Source: Microbacteriaceae bacterium
GTDB lineage: Bacteria > Actinomycetota > Actinomycetes > Actinomycetales > Microbacteriaceae
NCBI GenBank assembly: GCA_012719255.1
Contig: JAAYAS010000076.1
Location: forward strand, 1 to 8,772
Reading direction: 5' to 3'
DNA length: 8,772 bases
Shown: piece by piece, positions 1 to 8,772 of the stretch
Numbering within the stretch: position 1 is the first letter of the stretch
How the letters are laid out: each line of letters starts with the position of its first letter
Notes under the pieces: generated by a model
What the model saw: the letters and a program-made list of their open reading frames with translations, nothing else
The model's database searches: none
Told to the model about the DNA's origin: nothing
Translations under genes and position numbers: made by a program

Positions 1-45
1 CCATCCCGCGGCCGCACCGGGCCCCGCGAGCGGGAGCGCCGCCTG

Positions 46-954
46 ATGGGCGCCGGGCACGCGCACGCCCCCGGCCACGCCGGGGCCCGCCACCGCTGGC
101 GGCTCGCCGCCGCGGTGGTGCTCATCGGCGGGTTCTTCGTCGTCGAGCTGATCGCCGCGCTCGTGTCGGGCTCGCTCGCGCTCCTCTCCGACGCCGGGCA
201 CATGGCCGCCGACGTCGTCGTGCTCGTCGCGGCGCTCGCGGCGACCGTCATCGCCGGCCGGCCCGACGCCTCGGGGCGGCGCACCTTCGGCCGCTACCGC
301 AGCGAGGTGTTCGCCTCGGGGCTCGCCGTGCTCGTGATGATCGGCGTCGGCGCGCTCATCGTCGTCGAGGCGCTCGGCCGGCTCGGCGGCGAGGCCGAGG
401 TGCTCACCGGGCCGATGCTCGTCGTCGGCGCGATCGGGCTCGTCGTCAACCTCATCGCGCTCGCCCTCCTCCACGGCGGCGCCGGCGAGAGCCTCAACGT
501 GAAGGGCGCCTACCTCGAGGTGCTCGCCGACACGCTCGGCTCGATCGGCGTGCTCGTCGCCGCCGTGCTCATGCGCATCACCGGCGAGGCGATCTGGGAC
601 GCGCTCGTCGCGCTCGTGATCGCGGTGCTCGTGATCGTGCGCGCCGTGCTCCTCGGACGCGAGGTGCTCGCGGTGCTCGGCCAGCAGGCGCCGCCCGGCC
701 TCGACCCGGCGGCGATCGAGCGCGAGCTGCGGGGCATCGACGGGGTCGACGACGTGCACGACCTCCACCTGTGGCGCCTCACCTCGGGGATGGACATCGC
801 GACCGCGCACCTCGTCGTGCGCGCCGGCGCGGCGCAGGACGAGGTGCTCGCCGCCGCGACCGCGCGGCTGCGCAAGGGGCACGGCATCTCGTGCGCGACG
901 CTGCAGCTCGAGCCGGCCGCGCTCGCCGACTGCCACGACGCCGACCGGCCCTGA
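46..954 (+). CDS. CDF-family cation (probably Zn2+) efflux transporter, CzcD/ZitB-like
   Basis: A 302-residue inner-membrane metal/proton antiporter that would export zinc or similar divalent ions. The N-terminus is short and His-rich (His 5, 7, 11, 16). About six hydrophobic helices follow (roughly 20-40, 43-70, 88-112, 121-143, 152-177, 181-205), then a cytoplasmic C-terminal domain with the family motif HDLHLWRLTSG. Helix 2 holds the metal-site motif SDAGHMAAD (His52, Asp56). Helix 5 reads YLEVLADTLGS, so the expected HxxxD is ExxxD (Glu158, Asp162), as I recall from CzcD-type members. A GGGAG at 32-36 lies 9 nt before the ATG. A TGA at 44-46 overlaps the ATG (TGATG), so an upstream gene may end there. 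Family assignment is strong; the metal is inferred. Its link to the arginine genes looks positional only. Confidence 0.92.
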   Translation: MGAGHAHAPGHAGARHRWRLAAAVVLIGGFFVVELIAALVSGSLALLSDAGHMAADVVVLVAALAATVIAGRPDASGRRTFGRYRSEVFASGLAVLVMIGVGALIVVEALGRLGGEAEVLTGPMLVVGAIGLVVNLIALALLHGGAGESLNVKGAYLEVLADTLGSIGVLVAAVLMRITGEAIWDALVALVIAVLVIVRAVLLGREVLAVLGQQAPPGLDPAAIERELRGIDGVDDVHDLHLWRLTSGMDIATAHLVVRAGAAQDEVLAAATARLRKGHGISCATLQLEPAALADCHDADRP

Positions 955-958
955 CCCG

Positions 959-990
959 CCCCGGCGCGCGGCGGCGGGCGCCGGCCGGGG
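959..990 (+). terminator. candidate GC-rich hairpin after the CDF transporter
   Basis: CCCCGGC at 959-965 pairs perfectly with GCCGGGG at 984-990. GCGC at 966-969 can also pair with GCGC at 978-981. The structure begins 5 nt after the transporter stop codon and ends 2 nt before the -10-like element of argC. There is no T-tract, and such pairing is easy to find in GC-rich DNA, so a terminator role is tentative. The hairpin also covers the place where a -35 element would lie. Confidence 0.3.
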
Positions 991-992
991 CC

Positions 993-998
993 TAGGAT
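993..998 (+). promoter_or_regulatory. -10-like element TAGGAT of the argC promoter
   Basis: TAGGAT matches the actinobacterial -10 pattern TAnnnT. Its neighbourhood CTAGGATGG recurs exactly upstream of argG. No convincing TTGACA-like -35 lies 16-18 nt upstream. A start of transcription about 7 nt downstream would fall at or next to A1006, the first base of an ATG, which suggests a leaderless argC message. The call rests on motif match, position and recurrence. Confidence 0.5.
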
Positions 999-1005
999 GG
1001 AATCC

Positions 1006-2052
1006 ATGATGTTCACCGCAGCAGTCGCCGGCGCGTCCGGCTACGGCGGGGGCGAGCTGCTGCGACTGCTCGCCGAGCACCCGCAGATCGACGTCCGCAC
1101 CGTCACCGCGCACTCGCAGGCCGGCCAGCGCCTCCGCGACGTGCACCCCCACCTCGCGAGCTACGGCGAGGCGGTGCTCGCGCCGACCACGGTCGAGACG
1201 CTGCGCGGCCACGACATCGTCTTCCTCGCCCTGCCGCACGGCGCCTCGGCCGAGCTCGCCGCCGGGCTCGGCGACGACGCGCTCGTCGTCGACGCGGGCG
1301 CCGACCACCGCCTCGAGCGGGAGCAGGACTGGACCGACTACTACCCGGGCGAGTGGGCCGGCTCGTGGACCTACGGCATGCCGGAGCTGCTCGACTTCGA
1401 CGGCGGCAAGCAGCGCGGCCGCATCCCCGGCACCCGCCGCATCGCCGTGCCCGGCTGCAACGTCACCGCGATCACGCTCGCGCTCGCCCCCGCCCTGCAG
1501 TCGCGGCTCATCGCCCCCGACGACCTCACCGCGGTGCTCGCGGTGGGCCCCTCGGGCGCCGGCAAGAAGGCGTCGACGACGCTGCTCGGCAGCGAGCTCA
1601 TGGGCAACGCCGTGCCGTACAACGCCTACGGCGGCCACCGCCACAACCCCGAGATCCGCCAGAACCTCCGCCGCGCCTCCGGCCTCGACACCCGGCTCGC
1701 GTTCACGCCGGTGCTCGTGCCGACCGCCCGCGGCATCCTCGCGACCTGCACCGGCCGGCTCGCCGGCGGCGTCGACCTCGACCGGGTCCGCCGCGTCTAC
1801 GAGGGCGCGTACGGCGACGAACGCTTCATCGAGGTCCTCGCCGACGGCGCGTACCCGCGCACGAGCGACGTGGTCGGCTCGAACCGCACGCAGCTCTCGT
1901 TCGGCATCGACGAGCGCGCCGGCCGGCTCGTCGTGATCACCGCCATCGACAACCTCGGCAAGGGCACCGCCGGCGCCGCCATCCAGTCGACCAACCTCGC
2001 GCTCGGCCTCGACGAGGCCCTCGCCCTCCCCCTGAACGGAGTCGCCCCGTGA
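1006..2052 (+). CDS. argC: N-acetyl-gamma-glutamyl-phosphate reductase
   Basis: Reduces N-acetylglutamyl-5-phosphate to the semialdehyde with NADPH, the third step of arginine synthesis, in the cytoplasm. Counting from 1006 (348 residues), the Rossmann motif GASGYGG is at 9-15, the catalytic Cys is in VPGCNVTA (Cys151), and the active-site His is in GGHRHNPEI (His211). YGMPEL and the late [10 protein letters not shown] stretch also fit the family. PGCNVT replaces the more common PGCYPT; I recall this form from actinobacteria. Three in-frame ATGs exist (997, 1006, 1009). ATG 997 overlaps the -10-like TAGGAT, so I prefer 1006, which also aligns best with the usual N-terminus. The longer form would add three residues. 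The stop overlaps the argJ GTG by 4 nt (GTGA), implying translational coupling. First gene of the arginine cluster. Confidence 0.96.
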   Translation: MMFTAAVAGASGYGGGELLRLLAEHPQIDVRTVTAHSQAGQRLRDVHPHLASYGEAVLAPTTVETLRGHDIVFLALPHGASAELAAGLGDDALVVDAGADHRLEREQDWTDYYPGEWAGSWTYGMPELLDFDGGKQRGRIPGTRRIAVPGCNVTAITLALAPALQSRLIAPDDLTAVLAVGPSGAGKKASTTLLGSELMGNAVPYNAYGGHRHNPEIRQNLRRASGLDTRLAFTPVLVPTARGILATCTGRLAGGVDLDRVRRVYEGAYGDERFIEVLADGAYPRTSDVVGSNRTQLSFGIDERAGRLVVITAIDNLGKGTAGAAIQSTNLALGLDEALALPLNGVAP

Positions 2053-3212
2053 CCGTCATCGCCCCCAAGGGATTCCGCGCCGCCGGCGTCGCCGCCGGCA
2101 TCAAGTCGACCGGCAAGCGCGACGTCGCCGTCGTCGTCAACGACGGCCCCTCGGCCGCGGCCGCCGCGGTGTTCACCTCGAACCGCTGCATCGCGAACCC
2201 GGTGATCTGGTCGAAGGAGGCCATCGCCGACGGCTCGATCTCGGCGATCGCCCTGAACTCGGGCGGCGCGAACTGCTACACCGGCGAGTTCGGCTACGTC
2301 ACGAGCCGCCTCACCGCCGAGCGCACCGCCGAGCTGCTCGGCCTCGCCGCCACCGACGTGCTCGTCTGCTCGACCGGCCTCATCGGTCACGGCGACGAGG
2401 TGTTCCGCGGCAAGGTGCTCGCCGGCGTCGAGGCCGCGGTCGCCGAGCTCGGCGACGACGAGGCCTCCGGGCGCAACGCCTCCGAGGGCATCCTCACCAC
2501 CGACAGCGTCGAGAAGCTCGCCGTGCGCGAGGGCGACGGCTACGTCATCGGCGGCATGGCGAAGGGCGCCGGCATGCTCGCGCCGGGCCTCGCGACGATG
2601 CTCGTCGTCATCACCACCGACGCCGACCTCGAGTCGGCGCAGCTCGACGCCGCGCTGCGCGCCGCGACCGCCGTCACCTTCGACCGCGTCGACTCCGACG
2701 GCTGCATGTCGACGAACGACACCGTCGCGCTGCTGGCCTCGGGCGCCTCGGGCACGACCCCCGACCTCGACGCGTTCACCGCGCTGCTCACCGACCTCTG
2801 CGCCGAGCTGTCGAAGAAGCTGCAGCAGGATGCGGAGGGCTCGAGCCACGACATCACCATCACCACCGTCGGCGCGGCGACCGAGGACGACGCCGTCGCC
2901 GTCTCGCGCGCCGTGAGCCGCTCGAACCTCTTCAAGGCGGCGATCTTCGGCAACGACCCGAACTGGGGCCGCGTGCTCGCCGCCGCCGGCACCACCGACG
3001 CCGAGTTCGACCCGTTCGCCGTCGACGTGAGCATGAACGGCGTGATGGTCTGCAAGGCCGGCACCCCGCACGCGCCCGTCGACGAGGTCGACCTCACCCC
3101 GCGCGAGACCGTCGTGCTCATCGACCTGCACGCGGGCGAGGCGAGCGGCACCATCCTCAGCAACGACCTCACGCACGACTACGTGCACGAGAACAGCGCG
3201 TACTCGTCCTGA
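2049..3212 (+). CDS. argJ: Glutamate N-acetyltransferase / ornithine acetyltransferase (ArgJ)
   Basis: Moves the acetyl group from N-acetylornithine to glutamate, releasing ornithine and closing the acetyl cycle; some members also use acetyl-CoA. It is made as a 387-residue precursor that cleaves itself into two chains. The cleavage and nucleophile motif is [11 protein letters not shown], with the cut expected between Ala182 and Thr183. The oxyanion-hole segment STGLIG (Thr109-Gly110), the [10 protein letters not shown] loop, ILTTD, the [11 protein letters not shown] block, the FGNDPNWGR block and the C-terminal ENSAYSS all fit the family. The start is GTG at 2049, overlapping the argC stop; the next residues [12 protein letters not shown] match a normal ArgJ start. 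Whether it also performs the first acetylation cannot be read from sequence. No argA-like gene is in the window. Confidence 0.97.
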   Translation: MTVIAPKGFRAAGVAAGIKSTGKRDVAVVVNDGPSAAAAAVFTSNRCIANPVIWSKEAIADGSISAIALNSGGANCYTGEFGYVTSRLTAERTAELLGLAATDVLVCSTGLIGHGDEVFRGKVLAGVEAAVAELGDDEASGRNASEGILTTDSVEKLAVREGDGYVIGGMAKGAGMLAPGLATMLVVITTDADLESAQLDAALRAATAVTFDRVDSDGCMSTNDTVALLASGASGTTPDLDAFTALLTDLCAELSKKLQQDAEGSSHDITITTVGAATEDDAVAVSRAVSRSNLFKAAIFGNDPNWGRVLAAAGTTDAEFDPFAVDVSMNGVMVCKAGTPHAPVDEVDLTPRETVVLIDLHAGEASGTILSNDLTHDYVHENSAYSS

Positions 3213-3250
3213 CCCGCGCGGCGCCGCCCGCCGCCACCGACCGCCCTCCC

Positions 3251-3256
3251 AGGAGG
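3251..3256 (+). promoter_or_regulatory. Shine-Dalgarno AGGAGG of argB
   Basis: A perfect AGGAGG lies 6 nt before ATG 3263. It is the strongest ribosome binding site in the window and fixes the argB start, so the long N-terminal extension of ArgB is probably translated. CCTCC at 3245-3249 is complementary to GGAGG at 3252-3256, but a 2-nt loop is too tight for that simple hairpin. Confidence 0.8.
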
Positions 3257-3262
3257 CCCCGA

Positions 3263-4300
3263 ATGACCGAGCAGCACGAGGCCGGCGACCACCCGTACCG
3301 GGCCGACGCCGACACCGGCTCCACCGACAGCGTCATCCCCGCGACGACCGGCGCCATCCCGGTGCTCGCCCGCCGCATCCCCGCGGTGACCACGAGCATC
3401 CCGGTGCAGACGAGCGACTCCCGCTACGAGCGCGCCGGCGCGAAGGTCGAGACGCTCATCGAGGCGCTGCCGTGGATGCAGCGCTACCACGGCCAGATCA
3501 TCGTCATCAAGTTCGGCGGCAACGCGATGATCGACGAGTCGCTCATGGACGCGTTCGCGAGCGACATCGCCTTCCTCCGCTACGCCGGCGTGAAGCCGGT
3601 CGTCGTGCACGGCGGCGGCCCCCACATCACCCGGATGCTCGACGCGCTGAGCATCGAGTCGGAGTTCCGCGCCGGCTACCGCTACACCTCGCCCGAGGCG
3701 ATGGAGGTCGTGCGGATGGTGCTCGGCGGCCAGGTCGCCCGCGAGCTCGTCGCCGCGATCAACGAGGTCGCGCCGGTCGCGACGGGCGTGTCGGGCGAGG
3801 ACGCGAACCTCTTCCAGGCCCGCCGCAAGACCACCGACGCGAAGGGGCGGCCGATCGACCTCGGCCTCGTCGGCGAGATCGTCGCCGTCAACCCGACGGT
3901 CGTGCGCGCCGACATCGCCGCCGGCCGCATCCCGGTCGTCTCGACGATCGCGAGCGACGTCGATCACCCGCGCAAGGCGCTGAACATCAACGCCGACCGG
4001 GCCGCGGCGGCGCTCGCGGTCGCGCTCGGCGCGAAGAAGCTCGTCATGCTCACCGACGTCGAGGGCATCTACCGCGACTGGCCCGACAAGTCGTCGCTCG
4101 CCGCGTTCATCACGCCGACCGAGCTGCGCAACATGCTCCCGACCCTCGAGTCGGGCATGATCCCGAAGGCGCAGGCCTGCCTCGAGGCGATCGACGGCGG
4201 CGTCAAGCACGCGACGATCATCGACGGCCGCGTGCCGCACTCCACCCTCATCGAGGTGTTCACCCACGAGGGGTTCGGCACCGAGGTGACCGGCGGCTGA
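3263..4300 (+). CDS. argB: N-acetylglutamate kinase with an N-terminal extension
   Basis: Phosphorylates N-acetyl-L-glutamate with ATP, the second and usually arginine-inhibited step. The amino acid kinase core starts near residue 78: VIKFGGNAM (Lys83, Gly85-Gly86), VVHGGGPH (116-121), LNINADRAAAAL, LTDVEGIY (263-270) and SGMIPK (Lys302). Residues 54-77, with the stretch VETLIEALPWMQRYHGQ, correspond to the N-terminal helix seen in hexameric, arginine-sensitive kinases, so feedback inhibition is expected by family knowledge. The protein has 345 residues against about 300 usually. The surplus is residues 1-53: an acidic start, then four tandem heptads each with Ile-Pro in the same place (residues 24-51). 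This part looks disordered and lies outside the fold. AGGAGG at 3251 supports the start. The gene follows argJ by 50 nt and precedes argF by 55 nt, where argD might have been expected. Confidence 0.97.
   Translation: MTEQHEAGDHPYRADADTGSTDSVIPATTGAIPVLARRIPAVTTSIPVQTSDSRYERAGAKVETLIEALPWMQRYHGQIIVIKFGGNAMIDESLMDAFASDIAFLRYAGVKPVVVHGGGPHITRMLDALSIESEFRAGYRYTSPEAMEVVRMVLGGQVARELVAAINEVAPVATGVSGEDANLFQARRKTTDAKGRPIDLGLVGEIVAVNPTVVRADIAAGRIPVVSTIASDVDHPRKALNINADRAAAALAVALGAKKLVMLTDVEGIYRDWPDKSSLAAFITPTELRNMLPTLESGMIPKAQACLEAIDGGVKHATIIDGRVPHSTLIEVFTHEGFGTEVTGG
3332..3415 (+). repeat. four 21-bp tandem units encoding xIPxxxx heptads in ArgB
   Basis: Four consecutive 21-nt units encode VIPATTG, AIPVLAR, RIPAVTT and SIPVQTS. 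Each unit has ATCCC at the same offset, followed by C or G and then G, while the rest has diverged. Ile-Pro falls at residues 25-26, 32-33, 39-40 and 46-47. The repeat lies wholly in the N-terminal extension ahead of the kinase helix. Divergence at DNA level with the Ile-Pro retained suggests an old duplication or selection on the peptide motif. Confidence 0.75.
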
Positions 4301-4355
4301 CGCCGCACCGCATCCGCTCCCGCTCCCGACCCACGACTCCGAGAAGAGCCACGAC

Positions 4356-5303
4356 ATGATCCGCCACCTCCTGCGCGACGACGACCTCAGCCCCGACGAG
4401 CAGTTGGAGGTGCTCGACCTCGCCGAGCGCCTCAAGCGCGACCGCTTCGCCGCCCGCTCGCTCGAGGGCCCGCAGTCGGTGGCCGTGATCTTCGACAAGT
4501 CGTCGACCCGCACGCGCGTGTCGTTCCACGTCGCCATCTCCGAGCTCGGCGGCAGCCCGCTCATCTTCACCACCGCCTCGAGCCAGCTCGGCGGTAAGGA
4601 GACCCCGCAGGACACCGCCCGCGTGCTCGAGCGGATGGTCGAGGCGATCGTCTGGCGCACCTACGCGCAGGAGGGGCTCGAGGACATGGCCCGGGGCACC
4701 CGCATCCCGGTCGTCAACGGCCTCAGCGACGACTTCCACCCCTGCCAGGTGCTCGCCGATCTGCTCACCATCCGCGAGCACCACGGCGGCACCGCCGGCC
4801 GCACGCTCGCGTTCGTCGGCGACGGCCGCAGCAACATGGGCCACTCGTACCTGCTCGGCGGCGCGACCGCCGGGATGCACGTGCGCGTCGCCGCGCCCGC
4901 CGGCTACGCGCCGCGCGAGGACGTCGTCGCCGACGCCACCGCCATCGCGGCCCGCACCGGCGGCTCGGTCGAGGTCGGCGAGTCGATCGACGAGCTCGTG
5001 CGCGGCGCCGACGTCGTCGTCACCGACACCTGGGTGTCGATGGGCCTCGAGGACGAGAAGCAGCAGCGCATCGCCGACTTCGCCGGCTGCAAGGTCACCG
5101 ACGCGACGATGGCGCTCGCCGGCCCGCAGGCGATCTTCCTCCACTGCCTGCCCGCCGATCGCGGCTTCGAGGTCGACGCCTCGGTGATCGACGGCCCGCA
5201 GTCGGCGATCTGGGACGAGGCCGAGAACCGCCTGCACGCCCAGAAGGCGCTGCTCGTGTGGCTGCTCGCCCGCTCGCGCGGTGAGGAACTGCCGACCGCC
5301 TGA
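4356..5303 (+). CDS. argF: Ornithine carbamoyltransferase
   Basis: Joins carbamoyl phosphate to ornithine to give citrulline, in the cytoplasm; normally a homotrimer. The 315-residue length is standard. The carbamoyl-phosphate motif SSTRTR is at 49-54, HPCQ at 128-131, the ornithine-binding DTWVSMG at 224-230, and HCLP at 263-266. The SMG loop together with HCLP marks a true ornithine enzyme rather than an acetylornithine or aspartate carbamoyltransferase. The start MIRHLLRDDDLSP is typical for actinobacteria. The ribosome site is weak (GAGAAGAG at 4341-4348). It follows argB by 55 nt with no argD between, and is probably cotranscribed with argCJB. A 141-nt gap with its own promoter-like element separates it from argG, so transcription may end or be boosted there. 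Confidence 0.97.
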   Translation: MIRHLLRDDDLSPDEQLEVLDLAERLKRDRFAARSLEGPQSVAVIFDKSSTRTRVSFHVAISELGGSPLIFTTASSQLGGKETPQDTARVLERMVEAIVWRTYAQEGLEDMARGTRIPVVNGLSDDFHPCQVLADLLTIREHHGGTAGRTLAFVGDGRSNMGHSYLLGGATAGMHVRVAAPAGYAPREDVVADATAIAARTGGSVEVGESIDELVRGADVVVTDTWVSMGLEDEKQQRIADFAGCKVTDATMALAGPQAIFLHCLPADRGFEVDASVIDGPQSAIWDEAENRLHAQKALLVWLLARSRGEELPTA

Positions 5304-5335
5304 CCGCTCGCGCCCGGGCCGCCCCGGAAGCGAAC

Positions 5336-5341
5336 TAGGAT
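5336..5341 (+). promoter_or_regulatory. -10-like element TAGGAT of the argG promoter
   Basis: TAGGAT fits TAnnnT and lies inside CTAGGATGG, an exact 9-nt match to the argC promoter region (992-1000). No clear -35 is seen. A start about 7 nt downstream would give a 5' leader of about 96 nt. It suggests argGH(-mpg) can be transcribed separately from argCJBF. The gap also holds a weak irregular hairpin (CCGGG 5314-5318 with CCCGG 5323-5327, and CGCT 5305-5308 with AGCG 5329-5332) that might end the argF transcript. Confidence 0.5.
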
Positions 5342-5347
5342 GGGGGA

Positions 5348-5444
5348 GTTGCGCATCCCGGGCCATCGCGCCCGCGCGCGCCCCCGCGGGCCGCAGCGAC
5401 CCGCACCACTCACACGACTCACAACCAAAGACAGGGGAGCAGCA
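5348..5444 (+). promoter_or_regulatory. predicted 5' leader of argG
   Basis: The stretch between the predicted transcription start and argG has two parts. The first is very GC-rich and contains a 7-bp inverted repeat, GCCCGCG (5370-5376) with CGCGGGC (5385-5391) around an 8-nt loop. The second (about 5403-5433) is A/C-rich and G-poor, probably single-stranded, and ends at the ribosome site. The whole leader is open in the argG frame and would encode many arginines. I recognise no known riboswitch and no AT-rich ARG-box operator. Regulatory function is inferred. Confidence 0.35.
5434..5439 (+). promoter_or_regulatory. Shine-Dalgarno GGGGAG of argG
   Basis: GGGGAG ends 5 nt before ATG 5445. 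It decides the argG start in favour of 5445 over the in-frame ATG at 5340, which overlaps the -10-like element and would add 35 non-homologous residues. Confidence 0.75.
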
Positions 5445-6644
5445 ATGACCGAACGCATCGTCATGGCGTACTCGGGTGGTCTCGACACCACCGTCGCGAT
5501 TCCGTGGACCAAGGAGCGCACCGGTCTCGACGTCATCGCGCTCGCGATCGACGTGGGCCAGGCCGGCGAGAACATGGAGGACGTGCGCCAGCGCGCCCTC
5601 GACTCGGGCGCCGTCGAATCGCTCGTCATCGACGCCCGCGAGGAGTTCGCGAACGAGTACCTGCTGCCCGCGCTGAAGGCGAACGCCATGTACCAGCGCC
5701 GCTACCCGCTCGTGTCGGCGCTCTCGCGCCCGCTCATCTCGAAGCTGCTCGCCGACACCGCCCGCGAGTACGGCGCCACCTCGTTCGCCCACGGCTGCAC
5801 CGGCATGGGCAACGACCAGGTCCGCTTCGAGGCGGCCGTCGCCGCCATCGCCCCCGAGCTCACCGCGATCGCGCCGATCCGCGACCTCTCGCTCACCCGC
5901 GACGTCGCCATCGACTACGCCGAGCGCCACAATCTCCCCATCCGCCAGTCGAAGAAGTCGCCGTACTCGATCGACCAGAACATGTGGGGCCGCGCGGTCG
6001 AGACCGGCTTCCTCGAGGACCCGTGGAACGGCCCGATCGAGGACCTCTACGAGTACACCCAGGACCCGACCGTCGAGCGCGCCCCCACCGAGGTGACGAT
6101 CGCGTTCGAGCAGGGCGCCCCGGTCGCGATCGACGGCGAGCGCATGAGCTTCCACGACGTCGTCGTGAAGATGAACGAGCTCGCCGGCGCGCAGGGCGTC
6201 GGCCGCCTCGACATGGTCGAGGACCGCCTCGTCGGCATCAAGTCGCGCGAGATCTACGAGGCGCCCGGCGCCGTCGCCCTCATCGAGGCGCACACCCACC
6301 TCGAGGACCTCACCCTCGAGCGCGACGTGCACCGCTACAAGCGCCAGGTCGAGATCGAGTGGGCCAACCTCGTCTACGACGGCCTCTGGTTCGGCGGCCT
6401 CAAGCGCTCGCTCGACGCGTTCATCGACCACACCCAGCTCGCCGTCTCGGGCGAGGTGCGGATGACCCTCCACCAGGGCCGCGCCGTCGTCACCGGCCGC
6501 CGCAGCGACGAGTCGCTCTACGACTTCTCGCTCGCGACCTACGACACCGGCAACACCTTCAACCAGGACTCGGCGCGCGGCTTCATCGACATCTGGAGCC
6601 TGCCCTCGCGCATCTCGGCGCGCCGCGACCAGACCGGGAAGTAG
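5445..6644 (+). CDS. argG: Argininosuccinate synthase
   Basis: Condenses citrulline and aspartate, using ATP, into argininosuccinate. The 399-residue protein is of the common bacterial/human type (not the longer E. coli type). The ATP-binding P-loop AYSGGLDTT is at 8-16, the substrate-binding signature [14 protein letters not shown] at 116-129, and the conserved SIDQNMWGR block and the C-terminal [17 protein letters not shown] follow. In the signature, Met121 stands where most relatives of this type have Lys; other signature residues are intact. The start is set by GGGGAG 5 nt upstream and by [12 protein letters not shown], which matches the family N-terminus. It has its own promoter-like element and is separated from argH by 3 nt, so the two are almost certainly cotranscribed. 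Confidence 0.97.
   Translation: MTERIVMAYSGGLDTTVAIPWTKERTGLDVIALAIDVGQAGENMEDVRQRALDSGAVESLVIDAREEFANEYLLPALKANAMYQRRYPLVSALSRPLISKLLADTAREYGATSFAHGCTGMGNDQVRFEAAVAAIAPELTAIAPIRDLSLTRDVAIDYAERHNLPIRQSKKSPYSIDQNMWGRAVETGFLEDPWNGPIEDLYEYTQDPTVERAPTEVTIAFEQGAPVAIDGERMSFHDVVVKMNELAGAQGVGRLDMVEDRLVGIKSREIYEAPGAVALIEAHTHLEDLTLERDVHRYKRQVEIEWANLVYDGLWFGGLKRSLDAFIDHTQLAVSGEVRMTLHQGRAVVTGRRSDESLYDFSLATYDTGNTFNQDSARGFIDIWSLPSRISARRDQTGK

Positions 6645-8772
<2,128 letters not shown>

Noticed and set aside
2..46. Possible tail of an upstream gene ending at TGA 44-46, overlapping the transporter ATG
   Set aside because: The 14 codons read as Pro/Ala/Gly/Ser, which any GC-rich frame could give. The TGATG overlap is suggestive, but too little sequence is visible to call a gene.
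1797..3188. A 463-codon minus-strand frame opposite argJ
   Set aside because: Same GC-bias artefact; composition is dominated by Gly, Val, Arg, Glu, Asp and Ala, and argJ on the plus strand is certain.
4293..4306. Small hairpin GCGGC/GCCGC around the argB stop codon as a terminator
   Set aside because: Only 5 bp with a 4-nt loop and no T-tract; such pairs are common by chance at this GC content.
3179..4660. A 493-codon minus-strand frame opposite argB
   Set aside because: Low-complexity shadow of argB and the start of argF; no motif or ribosome site that I could support.
5340..5444. Upstream ATG 5340 as the true argG start
   Set aside because: It overlaps the -10-like TAGGAT, lacks homology to ArgG, and a good GGGGAG site precedes ATG 5445, where the family N-terminus begins.

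Overview
The window is a compact, very GC-rich stretch with all genes on the + strand. It carries most of an arginine biosynthesis locus. Strong G/C bias at third codon positions, GTG starts inside GTGA overlaps, and the variants PGCNVT in ArgC and NSGGAN in ArgJ point to a high-GC actinobacterium. The CTAGGAT promoter style and the argH-mpg order make Microbacteriaceae my best guess. That placement is inference; no marker gene is present.

Layout: (1) 46-954, a six-helix CDF-family metal (probably zinc) exporter. (2) A short gap holding a GC-rich hairpin and a -10-like TAGGAT. (3) 1006-5303, argC, argJ, argB and argF, with argC/argJ overlapping by 4 nt, argJ-argB separated by 50 nt and argB-argF by 55 nt. 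(4) A 141-nt gap with a second copy of the same CTAGGATGG promoter motif and a roughly 100-nt leader. (5) 5445-8111, argG and argH, 3 nt apart. (6) From 8108 to the right edge, an alkyladenine (3-methyladenine) DNA glycosylase that overlaps the argH stop codon and runs off the window. No gene-free stretch exceeds 300 nt.

Together ArgB (kinase), ArgC (reductase), ArgJ (acetyl transfer from acetylornithine to glutamate), ArgF, ArgG and ArgH cover the acetyl-cycle route to arginine except the ArgD aminotransferase step. Neither argD nor the repressor gene argR is present, although both often sit within this cluster in actinobacteria (argCJBDFRGH). They must be elsewhere or replaced.

I do not see an undescribed system here. 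The items most worth a second look are: a perfect 15-bp hairpin inside the 5' coding part of mpg with competing alternative pairings; a four-unit heptad repeat in a non-catalytic N-terminal extension of ArgB; the duplicated CTAGGATGG promoter motif before argC and argG; an arginine-rich, stop-free leader in frame with argG; and the missing argD/argR.
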